Origin: Candidatus Magasanikiibacteriota bacterium
Lineage (GTDB): Bacteria > Patescibacteriota > Patescibacteriia > Magasanikbacterales > 2-02-FULL-50-9b
Length of the DNA stretch: 15,795 nucleotides
Assembly: GCA_026396555.1 (NCBI GenBank)
Contig: JAPLWO010000057.1
Coordinates: 1 to 15,795, forward strand
Direction: 5' to 3'
Shown here: positions 1 to 6,714 of the stretch, piece after piece
Layout of the letters: every line of letters starts with the position of its first letter
Position numbering within the stretch: position 1 is the stretch's first letter
Position numbers and translations under genes: made by a program
The notes under the pieces: model-generated
What the model was told of the DNA's origin: nothing
Databases searched by the model: none
Seen by the model: the letters and a program-made list of their open reading frames with translations, nothing else

Positions 1-639
1 GCCAAGCACTTTAGCTGATGCATTTGGTACACCCGCGAGTTGTAACACAACGCGAACTGGACCACCTGCGATAATTCCAGAACCCTTAGGAGCTGGCATG
101 ATCATCACAATTGCTGCACCTGCTTTTGCGTGGACTTTATGTGGAATGGTTTCGTCTGCGAGAGGGATCGTAAACAAGTGTTTCTTTGCTTTGCTGCTTG
201 CTTTCAAAACTGAAGCCTGCACATCAACACCTTTGCTTGTTGCAAAACCAACGCGTCCTTTGCCGTCACCGACTACAACTGTAGCGCGGAAACGCATACG
301 CTTACCACCTTTGGTAACACGGGTCACACGAGCAAGATCAAGTGTTACCTGATTGAATTCGCTTACTTCGCGTTCACGAGGAGCGCGATCATCACGACGT
401 CCGCCACGGCCACCTGCGCCGCCTGCACCTCCGCGTCCGCCGCCAAATCCACCACGGCCAGCGCCGCCGCGACCACCTGCACCACCTTTGGTGTTTGGGG
501 CCGCTGAATCACCAAGTGATCCACGGAGCATGATTTCCATGTCTGGAGCTGGAGCAACAACTGGTGCTGCATCAGTTGGAGAAGCTGTAACAGCTTCTGT
601 GTTTTCTACTGTAGTTTCTACCTTTTCTTCGTCAGACAT
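1..639 (-). CDS. rpsE: 30S ribosomal protein S5 (uS5), 3'-partial, with RGG-rich N-terminal extension
   Basis: S5 is a small-subunit protein near the mRNA entry channel and decoding site. The reading frame starts at ATG 639-637 and is open to the window edge, giving 213 visible residues; the C-terminus lies outside. The conserved S5 core begins near residue 94 and includes the VVGDGKGRVGFA and GSGIIAGGPVR motifs. It is preceded by about 90 extra residues: an acidic/Ala-Pro part (1-33), a linker, and a Gly/Arg-rich tract (about 52-86) with four RGG triplets at 57, 62, 69 and 78. Typical bacterial S5 has only a short N-terminus. The start lies 5 bases after the rplR TAA, in the same style as the other junctions, which supports the long form. 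A later in-frame ATG (residue 34) could give a shorter product that still contains the RGG tract. No Shine-Dalgarno is visible. Confidence 0.95.
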   Translation of the reverse strand, partial: MSDEEKVETTVENTEAVTASPTDAAPVVAPAPDMEIMLRGSLGDSAAPNTKGGAGGRGGAGRGGFGGGRGGAGGAGGRGGRRDDRAPREREVSEFNQVTLDLARVTRVTKGGKRMRFRATVVVGDGKGRVGFATSKGVDVQASVLKASSKAKKHLFTIPLADETIPHKVHAKAGAAIVMIMPAPKGSGIIAGGPVRVVLQLAGVPNASAKVLG

Positions 640-644
640 AGAAT

Positions 645-1013
645 TTAAAATTCAAGACCACCTTCGCGTGCGCCTTCAGCAAAAGCACTCACACGACCCT
701 GGTAGCGGAACCCGCCGCGGTCAAAAACAACCACGCTTACTTTTTTCGCTTTCGCGAGTTTTGCAAGTTCTAAACCACCGAGATAGCTCTCAGCAACTTT
801 ACCCTTGCGATCTCCTGCTTCGCCTTTGAGGCCAGCAGTTGCAACCGCAGCGATTGTTTTGCCACTTGCGTCATCAACAATTTGAGCGATGATTTGCGAA
901 AGTGAACGATAGATTGAGAGACGAGGACGTGCGTCAGTACCAATCACCTTAGCGCGAATTGCGACATGGCGACGGCTGCGACGTGCTTGTTTGTAAGTTG
1001 AAGACTCTTTCAT
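645..1013 (-). CDS. rplR: 50S ribosomal protein L18 (uL18)
   Basis: L18 binds 5S rRNA with L5 and anchors it in the central protuberance of the large subunit. The product is 122 residues, close to the family norm of about 115-120. A basic N-terminus (KQARRSRRHVAIRAKV) is followed by the family pattern RPRLSIYRS, a central segment ending in AESYLGGLELAKLAK, and a C-terminal VVFDRGGFRYQGRVSAFAEGAREGGL, which is diagnostic for L18. ATG lies 6 bases after the rplF TAA; the junction TAAACCACTATG is identical to the one before rpsS. The position between rplF and rpsE is the canonical spc order. Nothing looks damaged. Confidence 0.97.
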   Translation of the reverse strand: MKESSTYKQARRSRRHVAIRAKVIGTDARPRLSIYRSLSQIIAQIVDDASGKTIAAVATAGLKGEAGDRKGKVAESYLGGLELAKLAKAKKVSVVVFDRGGFRYQGRVSAFAEGAREGGLEF

Positions 1014-1019
1014 AGTGGT

Positions 1020-1511
1020 TTACTTAGCTGATTTAGCAGCTTTACCCGCCTTGCGACGAATCTGCTCGCCTTCATATTTAATACCCTTACCTTTATAAGG
1101 CTCTGGTGGGCGGATGCGACGAATTTGCGCTGCAAGTTCACCGACAAGCTGTTTGTCAAAACCAGAAATGCTGATTGCTGTTTTTTCAGCAGTTGCTGTA
1201 ATACCAGCTGGAATCTGAAAAATAACTGGATGTGAGTAACCTACTTCGATTTTGATGTCTTTGCCTTGCATTGCTGCACGGTAACCAACACCCACGAGTT
1301 CAAGTTTCTTTTCGTAACCTTTGGTTACGCCGATCATCATGTTATTGAGAAGTGTTGCTGATAAGCCCCACAGTGAACGATCACCTTTTTCGTTTTCGTC
1401 TGCAACTGCAACGGTCAAAATAGCACCATCTTTTGCAATAGTTACGTGTGGATGAAACGTATTTTTTTGATTACCAAACGGTACACATGAGTTCGCCACC
1501 AAGTCCCGCAA
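1020..1511 (-). CDS. rplF: 50S ribosomal protein L6 (uL6), N-terminally truncated
   Basis: L6 sits at the base of the L7/L12 stalk near the sarcin-ricin loop. Clear L6 homology covers the visible frame from GNQKNTFHPHVTI (about residue 13) through ELVGVGYRAA and the C-terminal PPEPYKGKGIKYEGE. The usual first 30 or so residues (normally MSRIGK..., up to the KGP-x-G turn) are absent. The S8 stop TAA (1473-1471) lies where that segment should be, so only a TTG at 1511, inside rpsH, can open the frame; the next GTG is 4 codons on. This forces a 41-base overlap with rpsH and a non-homologous leader of about 12 residues. Total 163 residues against about 177-185 expected. Every other junction in the operon is clean, so this one is abnormal. 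Either a real 5' deletion or a sequence error is possible, and the true start is uncertain. Confidence 0.85.
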   Translation of the reverse strand: MRDLVANSCVPFGNQKNTFHPHVTIAKDGAILTVAVADENEKGDRSLWGLSATLLNNMMIGVTKGYEKKLELVGVGYRAAMQGKDIKIEVGYSHPVIFQIPAGITATAEKTAISISGFDKQLVGELAAQIRRIRPPEPYKGKGIKYEGEQIRRKAGKAAKSAK

Positions 1512-1866
1512 TTTTTGCCGCGCGGTTGGTCATGACGCCCTTTGGAGTTGAAACAATCGCGATACCGTAACCGCTTTGCACTGTCTTAAATTCACCTTTC
1601 TTGCGATAGATGCGAAGACCTGGGCGTGAAACGCGTGTTACTTCAGTGATTGCTGGCCGACCTGCGTTGTATTTTAAACGTACCTTGATTTCTGGAAAGC
1701 CATCTTTGCCATCAACTTTTTCTGCTGATGCAACAAAACCTTCCTGTACAAGGATATTTACAACTGCCATCTTGAGTTTCGAATGTGGAACACCAACTTC
1801 ATGCTTTTTAGCCATGTAGCCGTTTCGGATTCGAGTGAGTAAGTCTGAGATTGGATCTGTAGTCAT
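1471..1866 (-). CDS. rpsH: 30S ribosomal protein S8 (uS8)
   Basis: S8 is a primary 16S rRNA binder in the platform and, in E. coli, the translational repressor of the spc operon. The product is 131 residues. I chose ATG 1866-1864 because it gives the family N-terminus MTTDPISDLLTRIRNG; an upstream ATG at 1893 would add nine unrelated residues overlapping rpsN. The C-terminal block TPKGVMTNRAAKIAGLGGEL, ending in CTVW, is the typical S8 ending, so the gene is complete. It starts 4 bases after the rpsN stop. Its 3' end is entered by the only possible start of the truncated rplF. Confidence 0.97.
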   Translation of the reverse strand: MTTDPISDLLTRIRNGYMAKKHEVGVPHSKLKMAVVNILVQEGFVASAEKVDGKDGFPEIKVRLKYNAGRPAITEVTRVSRPGLRIYRKKGEFKTVQSGYGIAIVSTPKGVMTNRAAKIAGLGGELMCTVW

Positions 1867-1870
1867 ATGT

Positions 1871-2056
1871 TTACCAGCTTGATTTGCGTACACCCGGGAT
1901 TTCTCCTCGGTTCGCTAATTCACGAAAACAAATACGGCACAAGTTGAAAAGGCGCATGTAACCATGTTTGCGACCGCATCGAAAACAGCGATTGACCTTG
2001 CGGCTCGAAAACTTTGGTTTTTTCTTTGAGATTGCGATTTGTCCTTCTGTTGCCAT
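1871..2056 (-). CDS. rpsN: 30S ribosomal protein S14, zinc-binding type (uS14, type Z)
   Basis: S14 is a head protein of the small subunit. This is the short 61-residue C+ form. Two CxxC pairs at C24/C27 and C40/C43 form the zinc ribbon, separated by GRKHGYMRLFNL, and the C-terminus GEIPGVRKSSW is characteristic. The long zinc-free form is about 100 residues, so the type call is secure. The start is ATG 2056-2054, 4 bases after the rplE stop. It lies between rplE and rpsH as in the standard spc operon. Confidence 0.97.
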   Translation of the reverse strand: MATEGQIAISKKKPKFSSRKVNRCFRCGRKHGYMRLFNLCRICFRELANRGEIPGVRKSSW

Positions 2057-2060
2057 ATAG

Positions 2061-2609
2061 TTATTTCACAGCTTCCTTAAATGGAAATCCGAACGCGCGA
2101 TACAATGCTTCGCCACGTTTCTTATCGCCAGCCGTTGAATGAATGGTGATTTCTAATCCGTGTACTGTATCGAGTTCGTCACCACGAATTTCTGGGAACG
2201 GAAGATGCTCCTTAAATCCAAGTGACAAGTTTCCGTTGTCGTCGATGCACTTTACTGAAATACCACGGAAGTCGCGAACGCGAGCAAACGTGAGCTGTGT
2301 CAATTTCTGGAGGAAATCCCACATACGAGCGCCGCGGAGTGTGACTTTGTAGCCAACCACCTGGCCTTCGCGCAATTTGAAGTTTGAAATTGAAACACGT
2401 GCTTTTGTTTGTGCTGGCTTTTGACCAGTAATACGAGTCAATGTGCTTTCAACCGCCTCCAACATTTTGCTATCTTTTGAGAGTTTACCAACACCAACCG
2501 AAACCACGATCTTTATGATCTTTGGAGTCGCGTTGACATTCTTAACACCGAGCTGTGTGACGAGCGCTGGTGCAATTTCTGTTTTGTAGACTTCGTGTAA
2601 TCTCTTCAT
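2061..2609 (-). CDS. rplE: 50S ribosomal protein L5 (uL5)
   Basis: L5 binds 5S rRNA and contacts the P-site tRNA elbow through its beta loop. The product is 182 residues from ATG 2609-2607, giving MKRLHEVYKTEIAPALV, against a family norm of about 179. An upstream start at 2660 would add 17 unrelated residues inside rplX, so I rejected it. The recognised pattern includes TGQKPAQTKARVSISNFKLR, RGARMWDFLQKL, RVRDFRGIS and a C-terminal GLEITIHSTAGDKKRGEALY followed by FGFPF. It starts 1 base after the rplX stop (TAATATG junction). Confidence 0.97.
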   Translation of the reverse strand: MKRLHEVYKTEIAPALVTQLGVKNVNATPKIIKIVVSVGVGKLSKDSKMLEAVESTLTRITGQKPAQTKARVSISNFKLREGQVVGYKVTLRGARMWDFLQKLTQLTFARVRDFRGISVKCIDDNGNLSLGFKEHLPFPEIRGDELDTVHGLEITIHSTAGDKKRGEALYRAFGFPFKEAVK

Positions 2610-2610
2610 A

Positions 2611-2940
2611 TTAGATAACTGTTCCAGATTTCTTCGCAACGCGAACCTTTTTGCCGTCACGCATCTCGAGTTTCACACGTGTTGGTTTGTTCGTTGAAGG
2701 ATCAACGAGCATTACGTTTGAAATGTGCATAGGCGCTGAGAGCTCTAAAATTTGCCCTTTTGTTTCGCCGCCTTTGCCGCCACGAGCTTTGATATGTTTT
2801 TTCATGAAATTCGCGCCTTCAACAACCACGCGATTTTTCTCAGGAAATACCTGAAGAATCTTGCCGATTTTACCTTTGTCTTTACCCGCAGTCACCATGA
2901 CGGTATCTCCGGTTTTAATTTTGCGATTTTCTAATAACAT
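2611..2940 (-). CDS. rplX: 50S ribosomal protein L24 (uL24)
   Basis: L24 is an assembly-initiator protein at the tunnel exit side of the large subunit. The product is 109 residues, close to the usual 100-110. The KOW motif is visible near the N-terminus (KTGDTVMVTAGKDKGKIGKI, about residues 9-28), followed by the conserved VEGANFMKKHIKA and the C-terminal APMHISNVMLVDP block. The frame ends with TAA at 2613-2611, 1 base before the rplE ATG; it begins 1 base after the rplN TAA. Both junctions are TAATATG. Confidence 0.97.
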   Translation of the reverse strand: MLLENRKIKTGDTVMVTAGKDKGKIGKILQVFPEKNRVVVEGANFMKKHIKARGGKGGETKGQILELSAPMHISNVMLVDPSTNKPTRVKLEMRDGKKVRVAKKSGTVI

Positions 2941-2941
2941 A

Positions 2942-3313
2942 TTACAAGACTTCAGGTGCTAACGACACGATTTTTTGGTAACCGAGGTTACGTAATTCAC
3001 GTGCGACTGGTCCAAAGATACGGCTTCCCTTTGGTTCTTTTGTTTTTTTATCGATAATTACGGCTGCATTTTCGTCAAAACGAATGTATGTACCGTCTGC
3101 ACGACGTGTTTCTTTGCGCTGGCGTACGATAACTGCAGTTACGACATCACCTTTTTTTACTTGGCCATGTGGTTCTGCTGTTTTCACGCTGCATACAACG
3201 AGATCGCCGATTGTTGCATATCGCTTCTTGTTGCCGCCGAGAACACAAAACGCGTAAAGCTTTTTAGCTCCTGTGTTATCTGCAACCATTAACATTGATC
3301 GATGTTGGATCAT
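2942..3313 (-). CDS. rplN: 50S ribosomal protein L14 (uL14)
   Basis: L14 contributes to intersubunit bridges and is the docking site for ribosome silencing factor in other bacteria. The product is 123 residues against 122-123 in the family, among the best conserved here. Motifs are MIQHRSMLMVADNTGAKK at the N-terminus, GDLVVCSVK, KKGDVVTAVIVRQRKETRR, FGPVARELR, and the terminal KIVSLAPEVL. It starts at ATG 3313-3311, 1 base after the rpsQ stop (TAATATG junction). No oddity. Confidence 0.98.
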   Translation of the reverse strand: MIQHRSMLMVADNTGAKKLYAFCVLGGNKKRYATIGDLVVCSVKTAEPHGQVKKGDVVTAVIVRQRKETRRADGTYIRFDENAAVIIDKKTKEPKGSRIFGPVARELRNLGYQKIVSLAPEVL

Positions 3314-3314
3314 A

Positions 3315-3560
3315 TTATTTTGCGATTACACGCCATCGCTTTGTTTTAGAAAGCGGTCGACATTCGACGAAGTTTACCTTTTCACCGACCTTATGAACTC
3401 CGAGTTCATCGTGAACGTGGTATTTTTTTGAGCGCTTGTATTGTTTACCGTATTTTGGATGTGTCTTAATGCTATCAACGCGAACAACAATAGTCTTGTC
3501 CATCGCTGCTGAGACAACTTCCCCGGTAAATTGGCGCTTATGTGTTAAAGTTTTTTCCAT
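3315..3560 (-). CDS. rpsQ: 30S ribosomal protein S17 (uS17)
   Basis: S17 is an OB-fold primary binder of the 16S 5' domain. The product is 81 residues, matching the family. Visible motifs are GEVVSAAMDKTIVVRVD, THPKYGKQYKRSKKYHVHDE, GEKVNFVECRPLSKTKRWRV. It starts at ATG 3560-3558, only 5 bases after the rplP stop, where rpmC (L29) normally lies. Its N-terminus MEKTLTHKRQFTG shows no fused L29 helix pair. Confidence 0.97.
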   Translation of the reverse strand: MEKTLTHKRQFTGEVVSAAMDKTIVVRVDSIKTHPKYGKQYKRSKKYHVHDELGVHKVGEKVNFVECRPLSKTKRWRVIAK

Positions 3561-3565
3561 ATGAT

Positions 3566-3982
3566 TTACACGTGGCGTTTAGTGAGCACGGTCTTGAGTG
3601 GCAATTTGTAGCCTGCGAATTCGAACGCTTCCTTTGCTTGTGCATCCGTAATGCCATCCATTTCGAACATTACTGTTCCTGGCTTGATGATACAAACATA
3701 GTGATCGACTGAACCCTTACCCTTACCCATAGGTGTTTCTGCACCTTTCTGAGTAATTGGTTTATCCGGGAAGATGCGAATCCAAATCTTACCAGTTTTC
3801 TTGGTGTAGCGAGTGAGCACCTTACGAACAGATTCGATCTGTCGTGAAGTGACCCATGCGTATGAAGTTGCTTTGAGACCAAACGTGCCAAATGCCACAG
3901 TTGTCTTGCTCGTTGCAACACCTGTATTGCGACGGCGACCCTTGTGCCACTTGCGATGTTTGACCTTGCGTGGAATCAACAT
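3566..3982 (-). CDS. rplP: 50S ribosomal protein L16 (uL16)
   Basis: L16 organises the A-site region of the large subunit. The product is 138 residues (family 136-138). It begins MLIPRKVKHRKWHKGRRR and contains FGLKATSYAWVTSRQIESVR, KIWIRIFPDKPITQKGAETP, MGKGKGSVDHYVCIIKPGT and FEMDGI; together these are diagnostic. The start follows the rpsC stop by 5 bases in the junction TAAGTAATATG, which contains a second TAA just before the ATG. The next gene downstream is rpsQ, not rpmC. Confidence 0.98.
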   Translation of the reverse strand: MLIPRKVKHRKWHKGRRRNTGVATSKTTVAFGTFGLKATSYAWVTSRQIESVRKVLTRYTKKTGKIWIRIFPDKPITQKGAETPMGKGKGSVDHYVCIIKPGTVMFEMDGITDAQAKEAFEFAGYKLPLKTVLTKRHV

Positions 3983-3987
3983 ATTAC

Positions 3988-4680
3988 TTATTTACTGAAA
4001 GATTTTTCTTTTACATCGTCCGTGAAGCGATCTTTTCGACCAAAGCGCTCTCCCTTATAGATCCAAACTTTAATACCGATTGCACCGTAAATCGTGTGTG
4101 CAGTACCGATAGCAAAATCAACATCTGAACGAATTGTTGCGAGTGGCACTTTACCCCACGTCAACCATTCACGACGTGCGATTTCAGCACCGTTCAAACG
4201 GCCTGAAACTGCAACCTTGATACCAAGTGCACCTGCGCGTTGTGAACGTTCGATCGCGCCTTTAAGTACGCGACGAAATGGCATACGCTTTTCTAAATCC
4301 ATTGCCATCTGTTCAACAACTACAGTCGCTGACAAGCTTGGGTTCGCGAGTTCCTGAACATTGACGCGAATCTGCTTATCTTTATTTTGTGGAAAAAATT
4401 TCTTCTGAATTTTTTTGCGCAAGTCTTCGATACCCGCACCGCCACGACCGATAATCAAACCTGGTTTACCAGTTAAGATTGTAATCGTGATGTCGCGTGG
4501 GCTCATTTCAACTTTTACTGAATCAACCGCAGCACCTTTCAATTCCGTTTTGAGGAATTTACGGATGTTGTGATCAATTTCAAGACTTTCAGCGAATTTG
4601 TTTTTAGAGCGGAACCAGCGTGAGTCCCACGTCCAGAGTTCGCCCATGCGGAAAATTTTTGGATGTACTTTATGACCCAT
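3988..4680 (-). CDS. rpsC: 30S ribosomal protein S3 (uS3)
   Basis: S3 forms part of the mRNA entry tunnel and its helicase site. The product is 230 residues (family about 210-235). It begins MGHKVHPKIFRMG; the KH domain carries GLIIGRGG at about residues 74-81, followed by EDLRKKIQKKF; the C-terminal domain has VSGRLNGAEIARREW and AIGIKVWIYKGERFG. The start, ATG 4680-4678, lies 4 bases after the rplV stop. Complete. Confidence 0.98.
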   Translation of the reverse strand: MGHKVHPKIFRMGELWTWDSRWFRSKNKFAESLEIDHNIRKFLKTELKGAAVDSVKVEMSPRDITITILTGKPGLIIGRGGAGIEDLRKKIQKKFFPQNKDKQIRVNVQELANPSLSATVVVEQMAMDLEKRMPFRRVLKGAIERSQRAGALGIKVAVSGRLNGAEIARREWLTWGKVPLATIRSDVDFAIGTAHTIYGAIGIKVWIYKGERFGRKDRFTDDVKEKSFSK

Positions 4681-4684
4681 ATGA

Positions 4685-5083
4685 TTACTGGTTAGCGCGT
4701 TTAGCCGTGCGCAACGCAGCGCGAGCAGCTTTCTTAATTACCTTTGGATTTGGCTCGTCCGTAAGTTCAAGCTGTACGTGTGCCATGTGCTTGTGAATTT
4801 CAGCAGCACGACCCATTGCACGTGGGCGGAAGCGTTTCAAAAAACCAGCGTTATCAGCACTAATTGCTGAAATCCACAGTTTTTCTGGGTCTGCTTTGAA
4901 ATTGTGCTCTGCGTTTGCCATTGCTGATTTGATCAATTTTGCAACTGGCTCAGCAGCGTCACGGCGAACGAATTGCAATCGAACGATTGCTTCGAGCGCA
5001 TTCATGCCACGAACCATATCAATAATCAAACGCACTTTGCGCACTGACATTCGAATTGTATTTGCAGATGCCTGTGTTTTCAT
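4685..5083 (-). CDS. rplV: 50S ribosomal protein L22 (uL22)
   Basis: L22 lines the nascent-chain exit tunnel with its beta hairpin. The product is 132 residues, against about 110-115 usually; the excess is a basic, alanine-rich C-terminal tail of roughly 20 residues (after LTDEPN, with KKAARAALRTAKRANQ). Core motifs are MSVRKVRLIIDMVRG, KSAMANAEHNF and the tunnel hairpin region GFLKRFRPRAMGRAAEIHKH. It starts 3 bases after the rpsS stop. Confidence 0.97.
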   Translation of the reverse strand: MKTQASANTIRMSVRKVRLIIDMVRGMNALEAIVRLQFVRRDAAEPVAKLIKSAMANAEHNFKADPEKLWISAISADNAGFLKRFRPRAMGRAAEIHKHMAHVQLELTDEPNPKVIKKAARAALRTAKRANQ

Positions 5084-5086
5084 ATC

Positions 5087-5401
5087 TTACTTTTTAGCGG
5101 CTGGAGCAGCTGGTTTAGCACCTGCTTTACCATCATCCTTCGCGAGCTTACCACCGTGACGAATGAATTTGCGTGTGAGTGAAAATTCGCCGAGTTTGTG
5201 ACCTACCATGTTTTCAACCACATACACAGGAAGAAAATCCTTACCGTTGTGGACAGCAAACGTAAATCCAACCATTGCTGGTGTGATTGTGCTTGAACGT
5301 GCCCATGTCTTGATAACAGTCTTGTCTCCAGATCGGAGCTTTGCGACTTTCTCGGCAAGTTTAACGTCAATGTATGGTCCTTTTTTGCTACTTCGTGACA
5401 T
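5087..5401 (-). CDS. rpsS: 30S ribosomal protein S19 (uS19)
   Basis: S19 is a head protein of the small subunit. The product is 104 residues against about 90-93 usually. The conserved core has MSRSSKKGPYIDVKL, RSSTITPAMVGFTFAVHNGK, FLPVYVVENMVGHKLGEFSL and TRKFIRHGGK. An added Ala/Lys/Pro/Gly-rich tail of about 18 residues (AKDDGKAGAKPAAPAAKK) ends the protein. The start is 6 bases after the rplB TAA; the junction TAAACCACTATG is identical to that before rplR. Confidence 0.97.
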   Translation of the reverse strand: MSRSSKKGPYIDVKLAEKVAKLRSGDKTVIKTWARSSTITPAMVGFTFAVHNGKDFLPVYVVENMVGHKLGEFSLTRKFIRHGGKLAKDDGKAGAKPAAPAAKK

Positions 5402-5407
5402 AGTGGT

Positions 5408-6187
5408 TTATTTCTTTTTCTTCTTGCTCACTCGGCGCGTAATAATAAATTTGCTGCTGTACTTCTTGTGGTCGCGAGTCTTCACACCGTGTGCATGCTT
5501 ACCCCATGGTGTTTTCGCAAACTTCATACCAATTGGGTTACGTCCTTCACCACCACCATGTGGATGGTCAACCGGATTCATAGCTTTACCACGAACCGTT
5601 GGACGGATACCGCGGAGACGTGATCGGCCAGCCTTACCCCAACGAATGAGGTTATGGTCTGAGTTACCGACTACACCAACTGTTGCTGAAGCGTCAGCTG
5701 AAACCATGCGAACTTCGCCTGATGGCATACGAACTGTTGCCATGTCGAGTTCGATGTTGTGGATAGAAATACCCGTTGGAATGAATTTGAGTGGCATTCG
5801 GTTGCCCGGAGTTGATTCGATCAATTGCTGTGATGAAAATACAACATCTCCAGTTTTAAGTCCTGCTGGAGCAATGATGTAGCACTTTACGCCATCAGTA
5901 TATTCAAGTAATGCGAGACGAGCACCACGGCTTGGATCGTATTCAATTGCAGCAACGGTACCTGGCATGTCGAATTTGTTTGCTACAAAATCAACAATAC
6001 GGGTGTAGCGACGCGCACCTCCACCGCGATGGCGAACTGTAATTTTACCCGTGTTGTTACGACCACCGGTAGATGGGCGGAAAACCGTTAAAGATTTTTC
6101 CGGCTCAAATTTCGTGATATCCGAGAAGGTATCAACGCTACTTTGGCGGCGGGCATTAGTGGTTGGTTTATATCGTTTGACTGGCAT
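5408..6187 (-). CDS. rplB: 50S ribosomal protein L2 (uL2) with internal deletion
   Basis: L2 is a primary 23S rRNA binder that supports subunit joining and the peptidyl transferase centre. Recognised blocks are STGGRNNTGKITVRHRGGG, IEYDPSRGARLAL, IIAPAGLKTGD, SGEVRMVSADASATVG, and the catalytic-region NPVDHPHGGGEGRN (about residues 204-217), followed by a lysine-rich C-terminus. The length is 259 against about 273-280. The shortfall is one internal gap: after SIHNIEL (residues 141-147) the chain goes straight to DMATVRMPSGE. The normally near-invariant GKGGQLARSAGT-containing stretch (about 23 residues) is missing, in frame. The nucleotide junction is at about 5741-5749. Everything else aligns. 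Either a genuine ribosome adaptation or a sequence-assembly deletion would look like this. Confidence 0.96.
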   Translation of the reverse strand: MPVKRYKPTTNARRQSSVDTFSDITKFEPEKSLTVFRPSTGGRNNTGKITVRHRGGGARRYTRIVDFVANKFDMPGTVAAIEYDPSRGARLALLEYTDGVKCYIIAPAGLKTGDVVFSSQQLIESTPGNRMPLKFIPTGISIHNIELDMATVRMPSGEVRMVSADASATVGVVGNSDHNLIRWGKAGRSRLRGIRPTVRGKAMNPVDHPHGGGEGRNPIGMKFAKTPWGKHAHGVKTRDHKKYSSKFIITRRVSKKKKK

Positions 6188-6191
6188 ATAT

Positions 6192-6710
6192 TTAAACGCC
6201 CTTATGAATAGTGATCGATTGGCCCTTTGCTACCGTCACATATGCTTTCTTAAAATTTGAGCGCTGACCTTCGATCTTGCCGCTGCGAACTTTCTTACCA
6301 TCATATCGGCACGTGCGGATTTTGATGACACGAACGCCGTGCATTTTTTCGATTGCCTGTTTGATCGCTGGCTTGCTTGCGTGTGGCATGACTTTGAACA
6401 AGTACGTGTCATTTGCAGCAGCGTGTGTTCCCTTTTCTGTAATCAAACCTGCAATGATGTATTTTGCTGAAGCAACACCAGCTGCAATCGCATCCGCAAT
6501 TGGATTTGATTCTGATTTTGCTGCTGCAGCGTGATCATGTCCTGCGTGATCGCCGTGAGCATGGTCATGACCTTCGTGTTCGTCATGCGCTACCATTTCT
6601 CCGACAACAACAGGAGCAACAGCCTTCTTTGCACGAGGCTTTTTTGCTTTTACTTCTTCAGTTGCTTTTTCGTCAGTGACGAGGTCTTTAACCTTTTTGA
6701 GAATTCCCAT
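6192..6710 (-). CDS. rplW: 50S ribosomal protein L23 (uL23) with His-rich N-terminal extension
   Basis: L23 sits at the mouth of the exit tunnel and is the docking site for trigger factor and SRP. The product is 172 residues, against about 95-100. The L23 core begins near residue 84 (YIIAGLITEKG) and runs through HASKPAIKQAIEKMHGVRV to SNFKKAYVTVAKGQSITIH. The first 80 or so residues are extra: a Lys/Glu part (1-30), then a His/Asp tract with eight histidines between residues 42 and 60 (H42, 45, 48, 50, 52, 55, 58, 60), then Ala-rich sequence. The start is 1 base after the rplD TAA (TAATATG), which supports the long form; M39 is an alternative start that would still include the His tract. The spacing resembles metal-binding His-rich segments. 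Confidence 0.96.
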   Translation of the reverse strand: MGILKKVKDLVTDEKATEEVKAKKPRAKKAVAPVVVGEMVAHDEHEGHDHAHGDHAGHDHAAAAKSESNPIADAIAAGVASAKYIIAGLITEKGTHAAANDTYLFKVMPHASKPAIKQAIEKMHGVRVIKIRTCRYDGKKVRSGKIEGQRSNFKKAYVTVAKGQSITIHKGV

Positions 6711-6714
6711 ATTA
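6708..6714 (-). promoter_or_regulatory. Representative TAA-T-ATG stop-start junction (rplD/rplW)
   Basis: The stop codon, one T, and the next start codon form TAATATG. The same seven bases join rplC/rplD (7348-7342), rpsQ/rplN (3317-3311), rplN/rplX (2944-2938) and rplX/rplE (2613-2607), and also occur before rplP (3986-3980). No purine-rich Shine-Dalgarno precedes them, so terminating ribosomes probably reinitiate at the adjacent ATG. Confidence 0.7.

Noticed and set aside
353..829. Proline/arginine-rich open frame on the plus strand
   Set aside because: It is the complement of the Gly/Arg-rich repeats of rpsE and then of rplR; the minus-strand frames have clear protein homology.
3561..3565. 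A very short or fused rpmC between rplP and rpsQ
   Set aside because: Only five bases separate the two genes, and neither protein has extra residues resembling L29.
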